From: Neobacillus niacini
Lineage (GTDB): Bacteria > Bacillota > Bacilli > Bacillales > Cytobacillaceae
Direction of reading: 5' to 3'
Assembly: GCF_019749295.1 (NCBI RefSeq)
Contig: NZ_JACWFG010000006.1
Coordinates: 62,001-126,000 of the forward strand
Length of the DNA stretch: 64,000 nucleotides
The translations under genes and the position numbers were made by a program. The first letter of the stretch is position 1. Every line of letters begins with the position of its first letter. The notes under the pieces are model-generated. The model was not told the DNA's origin and did no database searches. It saw only the letters and a list, made by a program, of their open reading frames with translations. Below are positions 26,111 through 34,202 of this stretch, piece by piece.

Positions 26111-26364
26111 ACTCTTAGTACATACCCTCCACAGCCGCATTGGTCGATGAATTTTATTGTAATCCTGCCTCCGAAATAATTCACTAACGCTTCTGTTAAA
26201 TAGTCATCAGGGTTTCCCAAAGCAGCCGGGGTCACAACGTTTACATAATAACCCTTTTCAGTCTTATCTACTGCATCGATGGCATCACTAATCACCAGTT
26301 CTATGTCCAAGGTATATTCCTCATGTTCCAATGATATTGACCAATTCTTATTCAACCCAATCAC
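26095..26364 (-). CDS. CGCGG-type small protein, candidate radical-SAM-modified peptide precursor
   Basis: 89 aa. The body (NWSISLEHEEYTLDIELVISDAID, then GYYVNVVTPAALGNPDDYL) is a small folded domain and the C-terminus is IDQCGCGGYVLRVWKNN. From memory, a family named for a C-terminal CGCGG motif is described as rSAM-modified RiPP precursors in bacilli and haloarchaea. The motif is plain here, but no radical-SAM gene lies within the window. Followed by the overlapping hypothetical gene at 25832. Divergent from the YitT gene. Confidence 0.7.
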   Translation of the reverse strand: MIGLNKNWSISLEHEEYTLDIELVISDAIDAVDKTEKGYYVNVVTPAALGNPDDYLTEALVNYFGGRITIKFIDQCGCGGYVLRVWKNN

Positions 26365-26497
26365 CTCTTATCTTTATTTTAATAGGAAAAATGTATGGAA
26401 GTGGTGATAGGAATCACAAGCCATTACAAAAACAAACTGCAAGCTGCAATTAAAATGGTATATTATTAGTGTACAAAATTATGAAAGTGGTATCGAT

Positions 26498-27331
26498 ATG
26501 AAAAGAACATTGAAAGATATAACACTAATATTGTTGGGTTCATTGATTTTTGCAGTCGGTGTAAATTATTTTACGATTCCCAACACTCTTTCTGAGGGCG
26601 GTATTTTAGGAATCACCATTATTACCCACTATTTGTTCCACTGGTCCCCAGGGGTTGTGAACTTTGTGATGAATGCTGCCCTCTTAGTTGTAGGGTATAA
26701 GTTTTTTGAAAAAAGAACGATGGTTTACACGGTTATTTCTATTGCTGCCAGCTCAGGTTTCCTATATGTGACCGAGGATGTTGGTAAACAGTTAACAGAG
26801 GACACCTTTCTAGCTGCCATCTTTGCAGGATTATTAGTGGGCGTTGGATTGGGATTGATTTTTCGAACAGGCGGAACCTCCGGAGGTTCAACCATCCTCG
26901 CAAGGCTCACTAACCAATGGTTAGGCTGGAGCATTGGGAAAGGCATGCTTATTTTTGATATTATCGTGGTAGCTGGCTCCGTTTTTATCATCGGCCTGGA
27001 AAAAACGATGTACACTCTATTGGTTGTATTTATCGGGGCAAAAGCAATTGATTTCATTGTGGAAGGTTTAGATGAAAAGGTAGCTGTCTTGATTATCTCT
27101 AATTCACCTGAAATGGTACTGGATAACATCACCAGTAAAATGTCGAGAGGAATTACGGTACTTGAAGGGCGCGGCGGATATTCCGGTCAGAATAAAGATG
27201 TCCTCTATATCGTCATTAACAAACAAGAAATCGTGCAGCTAAAAAACGTCATTAACACCATTGATACCAATGCTTACGTAACCATACACAATGTGCATGA
27301 AATGATGGGAAAGGGCTATAAAGCATCATAA
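26498..27331 (+). CDS. YitT family membrane protein (DUF161 plus DUF2179)
   Basis: 277 aa. Five or six membrane helices with GSLIFAVGVNYFTIPNTLSEGGILGI and GLIFRTGGTSGGSTILARL, then a cytoplasmic ferredoxin-like C-terminal domain (ITVLEGRGGYSGQNKDVLYIVINKQE). This is the standard YitT layout, of unknown transport substrate. Weak ribosome site. Located 22 bases before the 2-hydroxyacid dehydrogenase open frame, so they may be cotranscribed. Confidence 0.92.
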   Translation: MKRTLKDITLILLGSLIFAVGVNYFTIPNTLSEGGILGITIITHYLFHWSPGVVNFVMNAALLVVGYKFFEKRTMVYTVISIAASSGFLYVTEDVGKQLTEDTFLAAIFAGLLVGVGLGLIFRTGGTSGGSTILARLTNQWLGWSIGKGMLIFDIIVVAGSVFIIGLEKTMYTLLVVFIGAKAIDFIVEGLDEKVAVLIISNSPEMVLDNITSKMSRGITVLEGRGGYSGQNKDVLYIVINKQEIVQLKNVINTIDTNAYVTIHNVHEMMGKGYKAS

Positions 27332-27374
27332 ATTTATTGATACTGTAGAAATCATGCGGGGGAGTGAAATCGAA

Positions 27375-28337
27375 TTGAGACCAAAAATATACATAACGAG
27401 GAAACTGCCGGATGCAGTTGTTACTAGGTTAACAGAGGTATGCGAAGTGAGGATGTGGGAAAAGGAAGAGGAACCAGTTCCGAGAGACGTCCTAGAAAAG
27501 GAAATCCTAGATGTGGATGGTCTTTTCTGTTTATTAACCGAGACGATCGATGAGCATCTTCTAACTCTCGGAACCAATTTGAAAATTATCAGCAATATGG
27601 CTGTCGGCTATAATAATATTGATATTGCGGCCGCAACTGAGCAAAAAATTATGGTTACCAATACACCTGGAGTATTAACAGAGACAACAGCGGATCTAAC
27701 GTTTGCACTGTTAATGGCGACAGCTAGAAGAATGGTCGAGGCCTCTGATTATTTGCGGGCGGGCAGTTTGAAAACATGGTCGCCAATGCAATTGACTGGT
27801 CAGGATATTTATGGTGCCACCTTAGGAATCATCGGATTAGGAAGAATTGGTGAGGCTTTAGCGAAAAGAGCGCGAGGGTTTGATATGAATCTTTACTATC
27901 ATAACCGCTCACGAAAGCCTGAAGTTGAGAAGCAGCTGGGCATACAGTATGTAGAAAAAGAAAAATTACTCAGGGAATCAGATTTTGTTTGTGTCCTGAC
28001 TCCGTATACGAAAGAAACGGAAAATTATATTGGTGCTGCAGAGTTAGCTCTGATGAAGCCGACTGCAGTTTTAATCAACACAGCCCGCGGCGGGATCGTT
28101 AATGAGGAAGCACTCTATCAAGCATTAAAGGGAGGACAGATTTGGGGAGCAGGCTTAGATGTATTTGAAAAAGAGCCGGTACAAACAGACCATCCGCTCC
28201 TCAGTCTCCCAAATGTTGTTGCTCTGCCGCATATTGGAAGTGCTAGTAAGAATACGAGATTAAAAATGGCATTACTCGCAGCAGAAAATTTGATCCAAGG
28301 GTTACAGGGGAATACACCAAAAAATATAGTGAATTGA
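27375..28337 (+). CDS. D-2-hydroxyacid dehydrogenase (glyoxylate/hydroxypyruvate reductase type)
   Basis: 320 aa from TTG 27375, preceded by GGGGGAG at nine to ten bases; the alternative ATG at 27354 would lie on that site. NAD-binding motif GATLGIIGLGRIGEALAKRA, conserved INTARGGIVNEEAL with the catalytic Arg region, and LPHIGSASKNTR with the catalytic His. Converts glyoxylate or hydroxypyruvate to glycolate or D-glycerate. A glycerate kinase is encoded at 42194, though not in the same operon. Confidence 0.92.
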   Translation: MRPKIYITRKLPDAVVTRLTEVCEVRMWEKEEEPVPRDVLEKEILDVDGLFCLLTETIDEHLLTLGTNLKIISNMAVGYNNIDIAAATEQKIMVTNTPGVLTETTADLTFALLMATARRMVEASDYLRAGSLKTWSPMQLTGQDIYGATLGIIGLGRIGEALAKRARGFDMNLYYHNRSRKPEVEKQLGIQYVEKEKLLRESDFVCVLTPYTKETENYIGAAELALMKPTAVLINTARGGIVNEEALYQALKGGQIWGAGLDVFEKEPVQTDHPLLSLPNVVALPHIGSASKNTRLKMALLAAENLIQGLQGNTPKNIVN

Positions 28338-28341
28338 GTTG

Positions 28342-28372
28342 AAAAAAGGTTAGGGCTCCCTAACCTTTTTCT
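28342..28372. terminator. Bidirectional terminator after the dehydrogenase
   Basis: AAAAAGGTTAGGG (28343-28355) with CCCTAACCTTTTT (28358-28370). It lies between the dehydrogenase and the convergent cytochrome gene. Confidence 0.88.
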
Positions 28373-28376
28373 GATA

Positions 28377-28673
28377 TTATTTTTCTAAAAGCCACTTCGT
28401 AACGGTTTTAGCCTCTTCTTCTGATAACTGACCGCCAGGCATCATGCCAACACCATCGTTTAGCAGCTTTAGTAATTCTTCCTCCGAATACTTACTTCCC
28501 ATGTTGATTACGGGAGGACCAGCAGCTCCCTCTAAATTTTCTCCATGACATGATAAACAGCTGAAATTATAAAGACCTTCTCCATCAGTTGGTCTCTTTG
28601 CATTGGCAGTGTTGGATGAACAACCGGCTATAACTAATAATGATAAGGCGATAACAATCCAAAGGCGCTTCAT
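28377..28673 (-). CDS. cccB: Cytochrome c-551-type lipoprotein
   Basis: 98 aa. Lipoprotein signal with lipobox VIAGC at about Cys18, then a single c-type heme site FSCLSCHGENLEG and the axial-ligand region GVGMMPGGQLS. This is the small membrane-anchored cytochrome c of bacilli (CccB), which carries electrons on the outer membrane face to the terminal oxidase. AGGAGG precedes the ATG. Monocistronic here. Confidence 0.9.
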   Translation of the reverse strand: MKRLWIVIALSLLVIAGCSSNTANAKRPTDGEGLYNFSCLSCHGENLEGAAGPPVINMGSKYSEEELLKLLNDGVGMMPGGQLSEEEAKTVTKWLLEK

Positions 28674-28800
28674 AATGCTTCCTCCTACGTAACCGTATTC
28701 TATATTGCAAGCTTACTGGATAAACCTAAAAATTTTCTAAACCAAAGATTAAAATTTTATTAAATGGGGCGGGTTATGTAGAATAAGCTAAAAGAGGTTT

Positions 28801-29125
28801 TGAGGTAGGCCGGATGGTGAGAAATACTAGCGGATAGCGAGAAATACTGGCGGATAGAAAGGGGATACTGGCGGATAGGAAGTAACACTGGCGGATAGCT
28901 AGAAATACTGGCGGATAGCAAGAAATACTGGCGGATAGTGAGAAATACTGGCGGATAGCGAGAAATACTGGCGGATAGCAAGGGAATACTGGCGGATGCG
29001 AGAAATACTAGCGGATAGCGAGAAATACTGGCGGATGGCAAGAAATACTGGCGGATAGCGAGAAATACTGGCGGATGGCAAGGGAATACTGGCGGATAAC
29101 AGAGAAATACTCTCGGATAACAGAA
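28801..29125. repeat. 20-bp tandem array, about 16 copies, upstream of msrAB
   Basis: CGGAT recurs at 28811, 28831, 28851, 28872, 28892, 28912, 28932, 28952, 28972, 28993, 29012, 29032, 29052, 29072, 29093 and 29114. Most units read TACTGGCGGATAGCGAGAAA. Small indels shift the phase by one base. No spacers are present, so this is not CRISPR. It fills the gap between the cytochrome and msrAB genes and ends about 20 bases before the msrAB start. The rest of 28674-28800 shows nothing. Confidence 0.93.
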
Positions 29126-29144
29126 AAATAAAGGAGTTGGTCTA

Positions 29145-30092
29145 ATGTCAGAGTTAGCAACATTTGCGGGTGGCTGCTTTTGGTGCATGGTTTCACCGTT
29201 TGATGAACAGCCAGGAATTAAGGAAGTGATTTCTGGTTATACCGGCGGACATAAGGAAAACCCGACTTATGAAGAAGTTTGTTCGGATACAACGGGACAT
29301 TATGAAGCGGTTCAGATTACATTTGATCCTGCTATTTTCCCCTATGAGAAGCTGCTTGAATTGTTCTGGCAGCAGATTGACCCGACGGATGAAGGCGGGC
29401 AATTTAATGATCGTGGTTTATCCTACCGGACGGCCATTTTTTATCATACCGAAGCTCAAAGAAAAATGGCAGAGGACTCAAAGGCAGCACTAGCTGCAAG
29501 CGGCCGATTTCAAAAGCCGATTGTAACCAAAATTCTGCCCGCTGCTCCCTTTTATCGAGCAGAAGAAAAACATCAGGAATATTATAAAAAGATGCCTTTT
29601 CACTATAACCACTATCGAGAGGGTTCTGGCCGGGCGCGGTTCATACGGGAAAACTGGAAAGTGCGTAAAAGTGATGATGAGCTTCAGAAAGAATTGACCG
29701 CCATACAATATGAGGTAACTCGGAAAAATGCAACGGAGCCCCCGTTCAAAAATGAATTTTGGAATCATACAGAGGAAGGAATTTATGTCGATATCATTTC
29801 GGGGGAGCCCTTGTTTAGCTCGACTGATAAATATGACGCAGGGTGCGGGTGGCCGAGCTTTACCAAGCCGTTACGGCGATATGAACTAGAGGAGAAATTT
29901 GATACTTCCCACGGGATGAGACGGATTGAGGTCCGCAGCAAAACATCAGATTCCCATCTCGGACACGTATTTGATGACGGACCGGGTCCTGATCGTGCAC
30001 GATATTGTATTAACTCCGCTGCACTCCGATTTGTACCCAAGGATAAACTGCAAGAAGAAGGATATGGACATTTTTTAAAGCTATTTACCTAA
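29145..30092 (+). CDS. msrAB: Bifunctional methionine sulfoxide reductase MsrA-MsrB
   Basis: 315 aa fusion. MsrA half: FAGGCFWCM with the catalytic Cys, then [16 protein letters not shown] and the Gln/Asp region [15 protein letters not shown]. MsrB half: [10 protein letters not shown], then [18 protein letters not shown] and [11 protein letters not shown] with the catalytic Cys. It repairs both S- and R-methionine sulfoxide in the cytoplasm. AAAGGAG ribosome site. Preceded directly by the 20-bp array and followed by a terminator. Confidence 0.96.
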   Translation: MSELATFAGGCFWCMVSPFDEQPGIKEVISGYTGGHKENPTYEEVCSDTTGHYEAVQITFDPAIFPYEKLLELFWQQIDPTDEGGQFNDRGLSYRTAIFYHTEAQRKMAEDSKAALAASGRFQKPIVTKILPAAPFYRAEEKHQEYYKKMPFHYNHYREGSGRARFIRENWKVRKSDDELQKELTAIQYEVTRKNATEPPFKNEFWNHTEEGIYVDIISGEPLFSSTDKYDAGCGWPSFTKPLRRYELEEKFDTSHGMRRIEVRSKTSDSHLGHVFDDGPGPDRARYCINSAALRFVPKDKLQEEGYGHFLKLFT

Positions 30093-30122
30093 AGAACTCC
30101 CAGGATGAGCCTGGGAGTTTTG
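30093..30122. terminator. Bidirectional terminator after msrAB
   Basis: AACTCCCAGG (30095-30104) with CCTGGGAGTT (30110-30119), shared with the convergent MOSC gene. Confidence 0.85.
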
Positions 30123-30776
30123 TCATTTCTGAATTTTCTCCTTTAAATCGAGAAGATACTTCCGCCATTGTTCTGCAAGCTCATCGACCGCTAATATTTT
30201 TTCAATCTTTTCTAAAGAAGGTGATGAGTCATGGAAGTAAAGATGATGAATAGAGGAAACAGTGATTTGCTCAGGATGTGAAGATAGTTTTTTTATTTTA
30301 GAACTAGAGGTTATTTTGCCTTCTTCCAATACTCTGAAAAAATATCCCGTATATCCTGTTTCCACGATTCTTTTTAAAAGAAGGTTGTTGTGGTTGCGTT
30401 TATTGATGGTAGAGCATGGATAACGGCCTTGCGATACCTGCAGGACGGCCTCGCCAATTTGAAAAACATCTCCTATACAAACTTGGTCTTCCTTCATGCC
30501 TATTGGGGTTACATTTTCTCCAAAAGCAGAGGGAGTTAATGGTTTGCCAAATACATTCTCCCAATGAGCATAATGTTCGTAGGGGTATACGCAAACAACA
30601 CGCTCAGAGCCACCATGATATTCAGGATTTGCAACCTGGTCGCCCTTTATTTGATGAAAGCCTACCAAAAGCTCGTCGCTTTGTTCCTTCCAAATACCAG
30701 ACAGATAGGCTTCATTCTTATATACCTCATTTTTAGGCAGGCCTTTGCTTAAGTAAACAATTTCTCTATTGTACAA
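30123..30776 (-). CDS. MOSC domain protein (YiiM type)
   Basis: 217 aa from TTG 30776, placed seven bases after GGAGGA; GTG 30782 would be too close to that site. EYHGGSERVVCVYPYEHY and FGENVTPIG...VCIGDVFQIGEAVLQVSQGRYPCSTI form the MOSC core with its conserved Cys. A C-terminal helical part follows (LEKIEKILAVDELAEQWRKYL). MOSC proteins handle molybdenum cofactor sulfur or, for YiiM, detoxify N-hydroxylated bases. Monocistronic. Confidence 0.9.
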   Translation of the reverse strand: MYNREIVYLSKGLPKNEVYKNEAYLSGIWKEQSDELLVGFHQIKGDQVANPEYHGGSERVVCVYPYEHYAHWENVFGKPLTPSAFGENVTPIGMKEDQVCIGDVFQIGEAVLQVSQGRYPCSTINKRNHNNLLLKRIVETGYTGYFFRVLEEGKITSSSKIKKLSSHPEQITVSSIHHLYFHDSSPSLEKIEKILAVDELAEQWRKYLLDLKEKIQK

Positions 30777-30820
30777 TGTCACTCCTCCTCATGGTTTTTA
30801 TTTTACTATAATACAAGGAA

Positions 30821-30854
30821 AAAAAAGAAGAAACCCATGCTAAAGGGTTCCTTC
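30821..30854 (-). terminator. Terminator of the sensor kinase gene
   Basis: GAAGAAACCC (30827-30836) pairs with GGGTTCCTTC (30845-30854), one mismatch, followed on the minus strand by a T run. Confidence 0.8.
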
Positions 30855-30860
30855 TGCCTA

Positions 30861-32090
30861 TTATGAAAAACTAAAAACTCTCTGGGTGATAGTGGGCAAT
30901 ATAATTTCAATTGTGGTTCCCTCACCCATTACACTGTCAATTGTTAATTGACCATTATGGCTTTCAATAATTTTATAACAGGTCATTAAACCAAGGCCAG
31001 TTCCTTTTTCCTTTGTTGTATAAAACGGTTCACCAAGTGTAGGAATTCGTTCATTTGGAATGCCAATACCCTGATCAATAATCTGGGCAGAAATTTTCCC
31101 TTCTTCCTTAACCGTCACCTTTACATCAATGGTTCCGCCGCTTGGCATGGCTTCAATGGCGTTCTTTAATAGATTTAAAAAAACCTGTTTAAGTTGGTTT
31201 TCCTCACAGCTGATCTTAGGTAACTCACTTTCAAACTCTACAAAAATTTGAACGTTGTTCAAAATAGATTGTGTATTAATTAAAGTTACAACATCTTTTA
31301 TTAAATCCTTGATATCTCTTTCTGCAAAAACAGCCGCAGTGGGTTTGGCGAGTACGAGGAATTCGCCAACGATATTATTGATACGATCAAGCTCAGACAA
31401 CACAATATCATAGTATTCTACTCGATGCTGCTCTTTTTTAAACAGCTGAATGAATCCTTTAATTGAAGTAAGAGGGTTACGGATTTCATGGGCAATACCT
31501 GCCGCCATTTGACCGAGAAGTGCTAACTTCTCAGATTTTTGCAGCAGTTGTTCGGTTTGTTCTTTTCTTTCTGTGATATCTTTCCCAATTGATAGAACAG
31601 CTTCTTTTCCAGCAAAGGTAATGTACATGGAAGAGCCTTCAAATACAAAAACAGAACCATCCAACTTAATAAATTTGTATTCAATATTGTTTAATGGATG
31701 TATTTCCTTTTTTACTTGTTTCAGACGCTCTTCAAGTCGTGCCAAATACTCTGGATAAAGATAATTAAGGATAGAGGTTCCTATTACTTCTTCCTTCTGC
31801 TTGGCGCCAATCATCGATACGGCTTCCTTATTTACATAAATCACCCGATTATCCTGATGAATAATAACGGCATTTGGCAATGAATCTAGTAATTGTTTAT
31901 AGCTTTCTACACTAGCCTGTGCTTGTTTTACAAAATAGCGTGTTCGGTCATATTGCCACCCAACTAACCAGGCAATGAATGTGAATATTATAAAGTCCAG
32001 CGTAAAAAAACGCTCATGCCCCATTAGGGTTTGAAAGATGGAAAATAGAACGGATATTAAAACCAGAATAATTTGTCCCCATATTTTCAT
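30861..32090 (-). CDS. PAS-domain sensor histidine kinase
   Basis: 409 aa. Two N-terminal membrane helices (QIILVLISVLFSIFQTL and FFTLDFIIFTFIAWLVG), one PAS domain (SLPNAVIIHQDNRVIYVNKEA), then HisKA with AAGIAHEIRNPLTSIKGFIQLF and HATPase with NLLKNAIEAM, IDQGIGIPNER and GTGLGLMTCYKIIE. No response regulator is adjacent, and this short class resembles the sporulation kinases that feed the Spo0F phosphorelay. That link is inference. GAGG site before the ATG. Confidence 0.92.
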   Translation of the reverse strand: MKIWGQIILVLISVLFSIFQTLMGHERFFTLDFIIFTFIAWLVGWQYDRTRYFVKQAQASVESYKQLLDSLPNAVIIHQDNRVIYVNKEAVSMIGAKQKEEVIGTSILNYLYPEYLARLEERLKQVKKEIHPLNNIEYKFIKLDGSVFVFEGSSMYITFAGKEAVLSIGKDITERKEQTEQLLQKSEKLALLGQMAAGIAHEIRNPLTSIKGFIQLFKKEQHRVEYYDIVLSELDRINNIVGEFLVLAKPTAAVFAERDIKDLIKDVVTLINTQSILNNVQIFVEFESELPKISCEENQLKQVFLNLLKNAIEAMPSGGTIDVKVTVKEEGKISAQIIDQGIGIPNERIPTLGEPFYTTKEKGTGLGLMTCYKIIESHNGQLTIDSVMGEGTTIEIILPTITQRVFSFS

Positions 32091-32208
32091 ACGTTATCCT
32101 CATAATCAGTCTTAAATTTGCTATTATCATACCACGAAACTTGTAGATATTAATAGAAAATTAGTGCAATTGTCATATTAATATGACATATCTAGTAAAA
32201 AATAAAAG

Positions 32209-32239
32209 CCTAGCAATGATGCTGGCTTTATTTTTAGAA
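32209..32239 (-). terminator. Terminator of the SPOR-glucosaminidase gene
   Basis: AAAGCC-AGCA with TGCT-GGCTTT (32215-32239, one bulge), with A-rich sequence upstream giving a T run on the minus strand. Confidence 0.7.
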
Positions 32240-32249
32240 ATGCAAGGTT

Positions 32250-33014
32250 TTACGACTGGGCCATTCTTCTATATAAGTTCAAGATTGATTGTCCGTAGGT
32301 GGTGCCAGGTACAGCCCATTTTCCGTTTAAAGCGGTCCAGGTTGTGGCCGAGCCTCTGTTCACAAGATCGAAGCGCGGGTCAACCAGCGGGTAGGTGTTT
32401 GGTAATGGTGCAGTGGATGCGTACGCATATAAGTGCTGGAGATGTGCAAGCACACCTTCCTCAGGTGTACTGAAACTTGCTCCTCTAGCTCCGCCGCCTG
32501 TTGCACCAATTCCGGCAAAATTGTTTTGCACATTTCTTACATCCCCTGTAAACCGAAAATAGCCTGTTTCCTGCATGGCTTGTGCAAAGGCAACATCTCC
32601 TCTAATGCCATAATATTCTCCAAACCTTTTATATAATTCCCCTAACAGGGGTGCATTAGGGTTTATAGATCTTACAAATGCGTTCATTTTTTCTGCGGAA
32701 AGCTGTGTAGGGCCTAAAATGGAAGTTGGATTAAGATCAATGAAGCGGGGACTTGAAACTGTACCTGAAGTCTTAGTGGAACTTCCGTTTTCTGTTGCGA
32801 TGAAAGCATTTATTCCTGTATTTGTCTTGATTTCATTTACTCGATTTTCTGCGTTTTCCCTGCTTGTAAAAGCCCCTGCCTGTACCCGAAACCACGTTTC
32901 ACCAGAAATGTTGGCAGATACGATGAAAGATTGGATTCCTTTTGTACGCAGGAAGGCTGATCGTTCTTGTGCATTTTCCCTAGACTTGAAAGATCCGGCA
33001 AATACTTTGTACAT
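32250..33014 (-). CDS. SPOR-domain glucosaminidase (GH73-like) without signal peptide
   Basis: 254 aa. Two SPOR-type repeats at the N-terminus (YKVFAGSFKSRENAQERSAFL and FRVQAGAFTSRENAENRV), a Ser/Thr linker, then a glucosaminidase domain with FGEYYGIRGDVAFAQAMQETGYFRF, the Glu context of GH73, and NFAGIGATGGG. It should cut peptidoglycan glycan strands. The ATG has GGAGGAG and no signal peptide precedes the first SPOR repeat, as in CwlC-like mother-cell lysis enzymes that act after sporulation. That role is inferred. Confidence 0.85.
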   Translation of the reverse strand: MYKVFAGSFKSRENAQERSAFLRTKGIQSFIVSANISGETWFRVQAGAFTSRENAENRVNEIKTNTGINAFIATENGSSTKTSGTVSSPRFIDLNPTSILGPTQLSAEKMNAFVRSINPNAPLLGELYKRFGEYYGIRGDVAFAQAMQETGYFRFTGDVRNVQNNFAGIGATGGGARGASFSTPEEGVLAHLQHLYAYASTAPLPNTYPLVDPRFDLVNRGSATTWTALNGKWAVPGTTYGQSILNLYRRMAQS

Positions 33015-33093
33015 TTCATCTCCTCCATTATGAAGTTTCTTTTTATTTTATGAGATGAAGACGAGGGTGTCGATGGACAACTGCCTGTGGAAA

Positions 33094-33118
33094 AATAAAA
33101 ACCCCCTGATGGAGGTTT
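33094..33118 (-). terminator. Terminator of the EamA transporter gene
   Basis: AAACCCCC (33099-33106) with GGAGGTTT (33111-33118), one mismatch, then a T run on the minus strand. Confidence 0.75.
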
Positions 33119-33123
33119 ATTCT

Positions 33124-34032
33124 TCATGTCCCGCTATTTACGGTGCCTTTAAGATAAATCTTTTTTTGCTGCTGTGTTAAAAAGAAAAACACGCCAAGAA
33201 GCACAAGCATTCCACCTGCAATTTGCCAGGAGGCAAGGTGTTCATTTAATAGTATGACTGCCAATATCGTTGCACCAACCGGTTCACCTAATATACTCAT
33301 TGAAATGGTTGTAGCATTGACATAGTTTAAGAGCCAGTTATTGATGATATGACTAATCGTTGGAACAGTAGCTAGTAACAGAAAGATTCCCCATTCCTTT
33401 GCTGGGTATCCGCTAAAAGGTACGGAGGTGATAAGATTATAGATTGATAGAACGATGGTTGCAATGAAAAACACACTAAAGCTGTAGATCCAATGAGATA
33501 CTTTTTTGACAATGCTTTGGCCAATCATCAAGTAGCCAACCACCGCAATGACGCTTAAAAACGAAAGGATATCTCCTAAGATGGCGTCCTGACTTAAGGC
33601 AAAGTCACCCCAGCCAATCATCATTGCTCCAATAATCGCAATGCCCATTGTCATCAATGAGGATGCAGTGGTTCGTTCCTTAAATAGGAAGTATCCGCCG
33701 ACCAAGGAAACTATTGGCTGCAGGGCAAGGATAATGGTTGAACTTGCGACAGTGGTTAGTTTTAACGAGCCGAACCAAAGGACAAAATGTAATGCTAAAA
33801 ACACACCTGAGAAAAATAAAAAGACCCAGTCATTGTTTTTAATTTTTTTAAATTCCTCCCGCTTTTTCCAAACGATCGGAAGCATCAATAAACTGGCAAG
33901 CATCATGCGATACATACTTAAAACCGAAGCAGGTGCGTCAGACCATTTTACAAAAATAGCTGAAAATGAAATCGCAATAATTGAAATGGTGAGCGGTAAG
34001 ACAATAGATCTGGAGTTATCTTGATGGTTCAT
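33124..34032 (-). CDS. DMT-superfamily transporter (EamA family)
   Basis: 302 aa from ATG 34032 with AGAGGA close upstream; the open frame to 34104 lacks a site. Ten membrane helices in two EamA halves: ISFSAIFVKWSDAPASVLSMYRMMLA in the first and LLNYVNATTISMSILGEPVGATILAVILLNE in the second, the usual family landmarks. Probable metabolite or drug exporter, substrate unknown. No obvious partner gene. Confidence 0.9.
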   Translation of the reverse strand: MNHQDNSRSIVLPLTISIIAISFSAIFVKWSDAPASVLSMYRMMLASLLMLPIVWKKREEFKKIKNNDWVFLFFSGVFLALHFVLWFGSLKLTTVASSTIILALQPIVSLVGGYFLFKERTTASSLMTMGIAIIGAMMIGWGDFALSQDAILGDILSFLSVIAVVGYLMIGQSIVKKVSHWIYSFSVFFIATIVLSIYNLITSVPFSGYPAKEWGIFLLLATVPTISHIINNWLLNYVNATTISMSILGEPVGATILAVILLNEHLASWQIAGGMLVLLGVFFFLTQQQKKIYLKGTVNSGT

Positions 34033-34146
34033 TTCTGTCCTCTTTTCTAGATATATAGGGTGAAGTATTTTTATATACGAAATAAATCTAAATAATCTTA
34101 TCATAAATGCGGGTCATCAGGCACTAACAAAACTCACCATTTACAT

Positions 34147-34192
34147 ACAAAAAACGTCAATCCCTGGCTGTTAGGCCGGGTCGACGTTTCCT
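34147..34192 (-). terminator. Terminator of the alaR-alaT operon
   Basis: AAACGTC (34152-34158) with GACGTTT (34183-34189) and an inner partly paired helix (CCCTGGC facing GCCGGG), then TTTTTTG on the minus strand. Confidence 0.78.
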
Positions 34193-34202
34193 TATCGGAT
34201 GT

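Noticed and set aside
28801..29125. Possible CRISPR array
   Set aside because: Repeats are directly joined with a 20-base period, have no unique spacers, and no cas genes are present.
28760..29188. Long minus-strand reading frames rich in Ser, Ile, Tyr and Pro across the 20-bp array
   Set aside because: They arise because the 20-bp unit lacks stops in several minus frames. There is no ribosome site and all three frames give the same kind of repeat peptide.
32837..33127. 96-codon minus-strand frame upstream of the SPOR-glucosaminidase
   Set aside because: It runs through the EamA terminator and the glucosaminidase ribosome site, and overlaps that gene in another frame.
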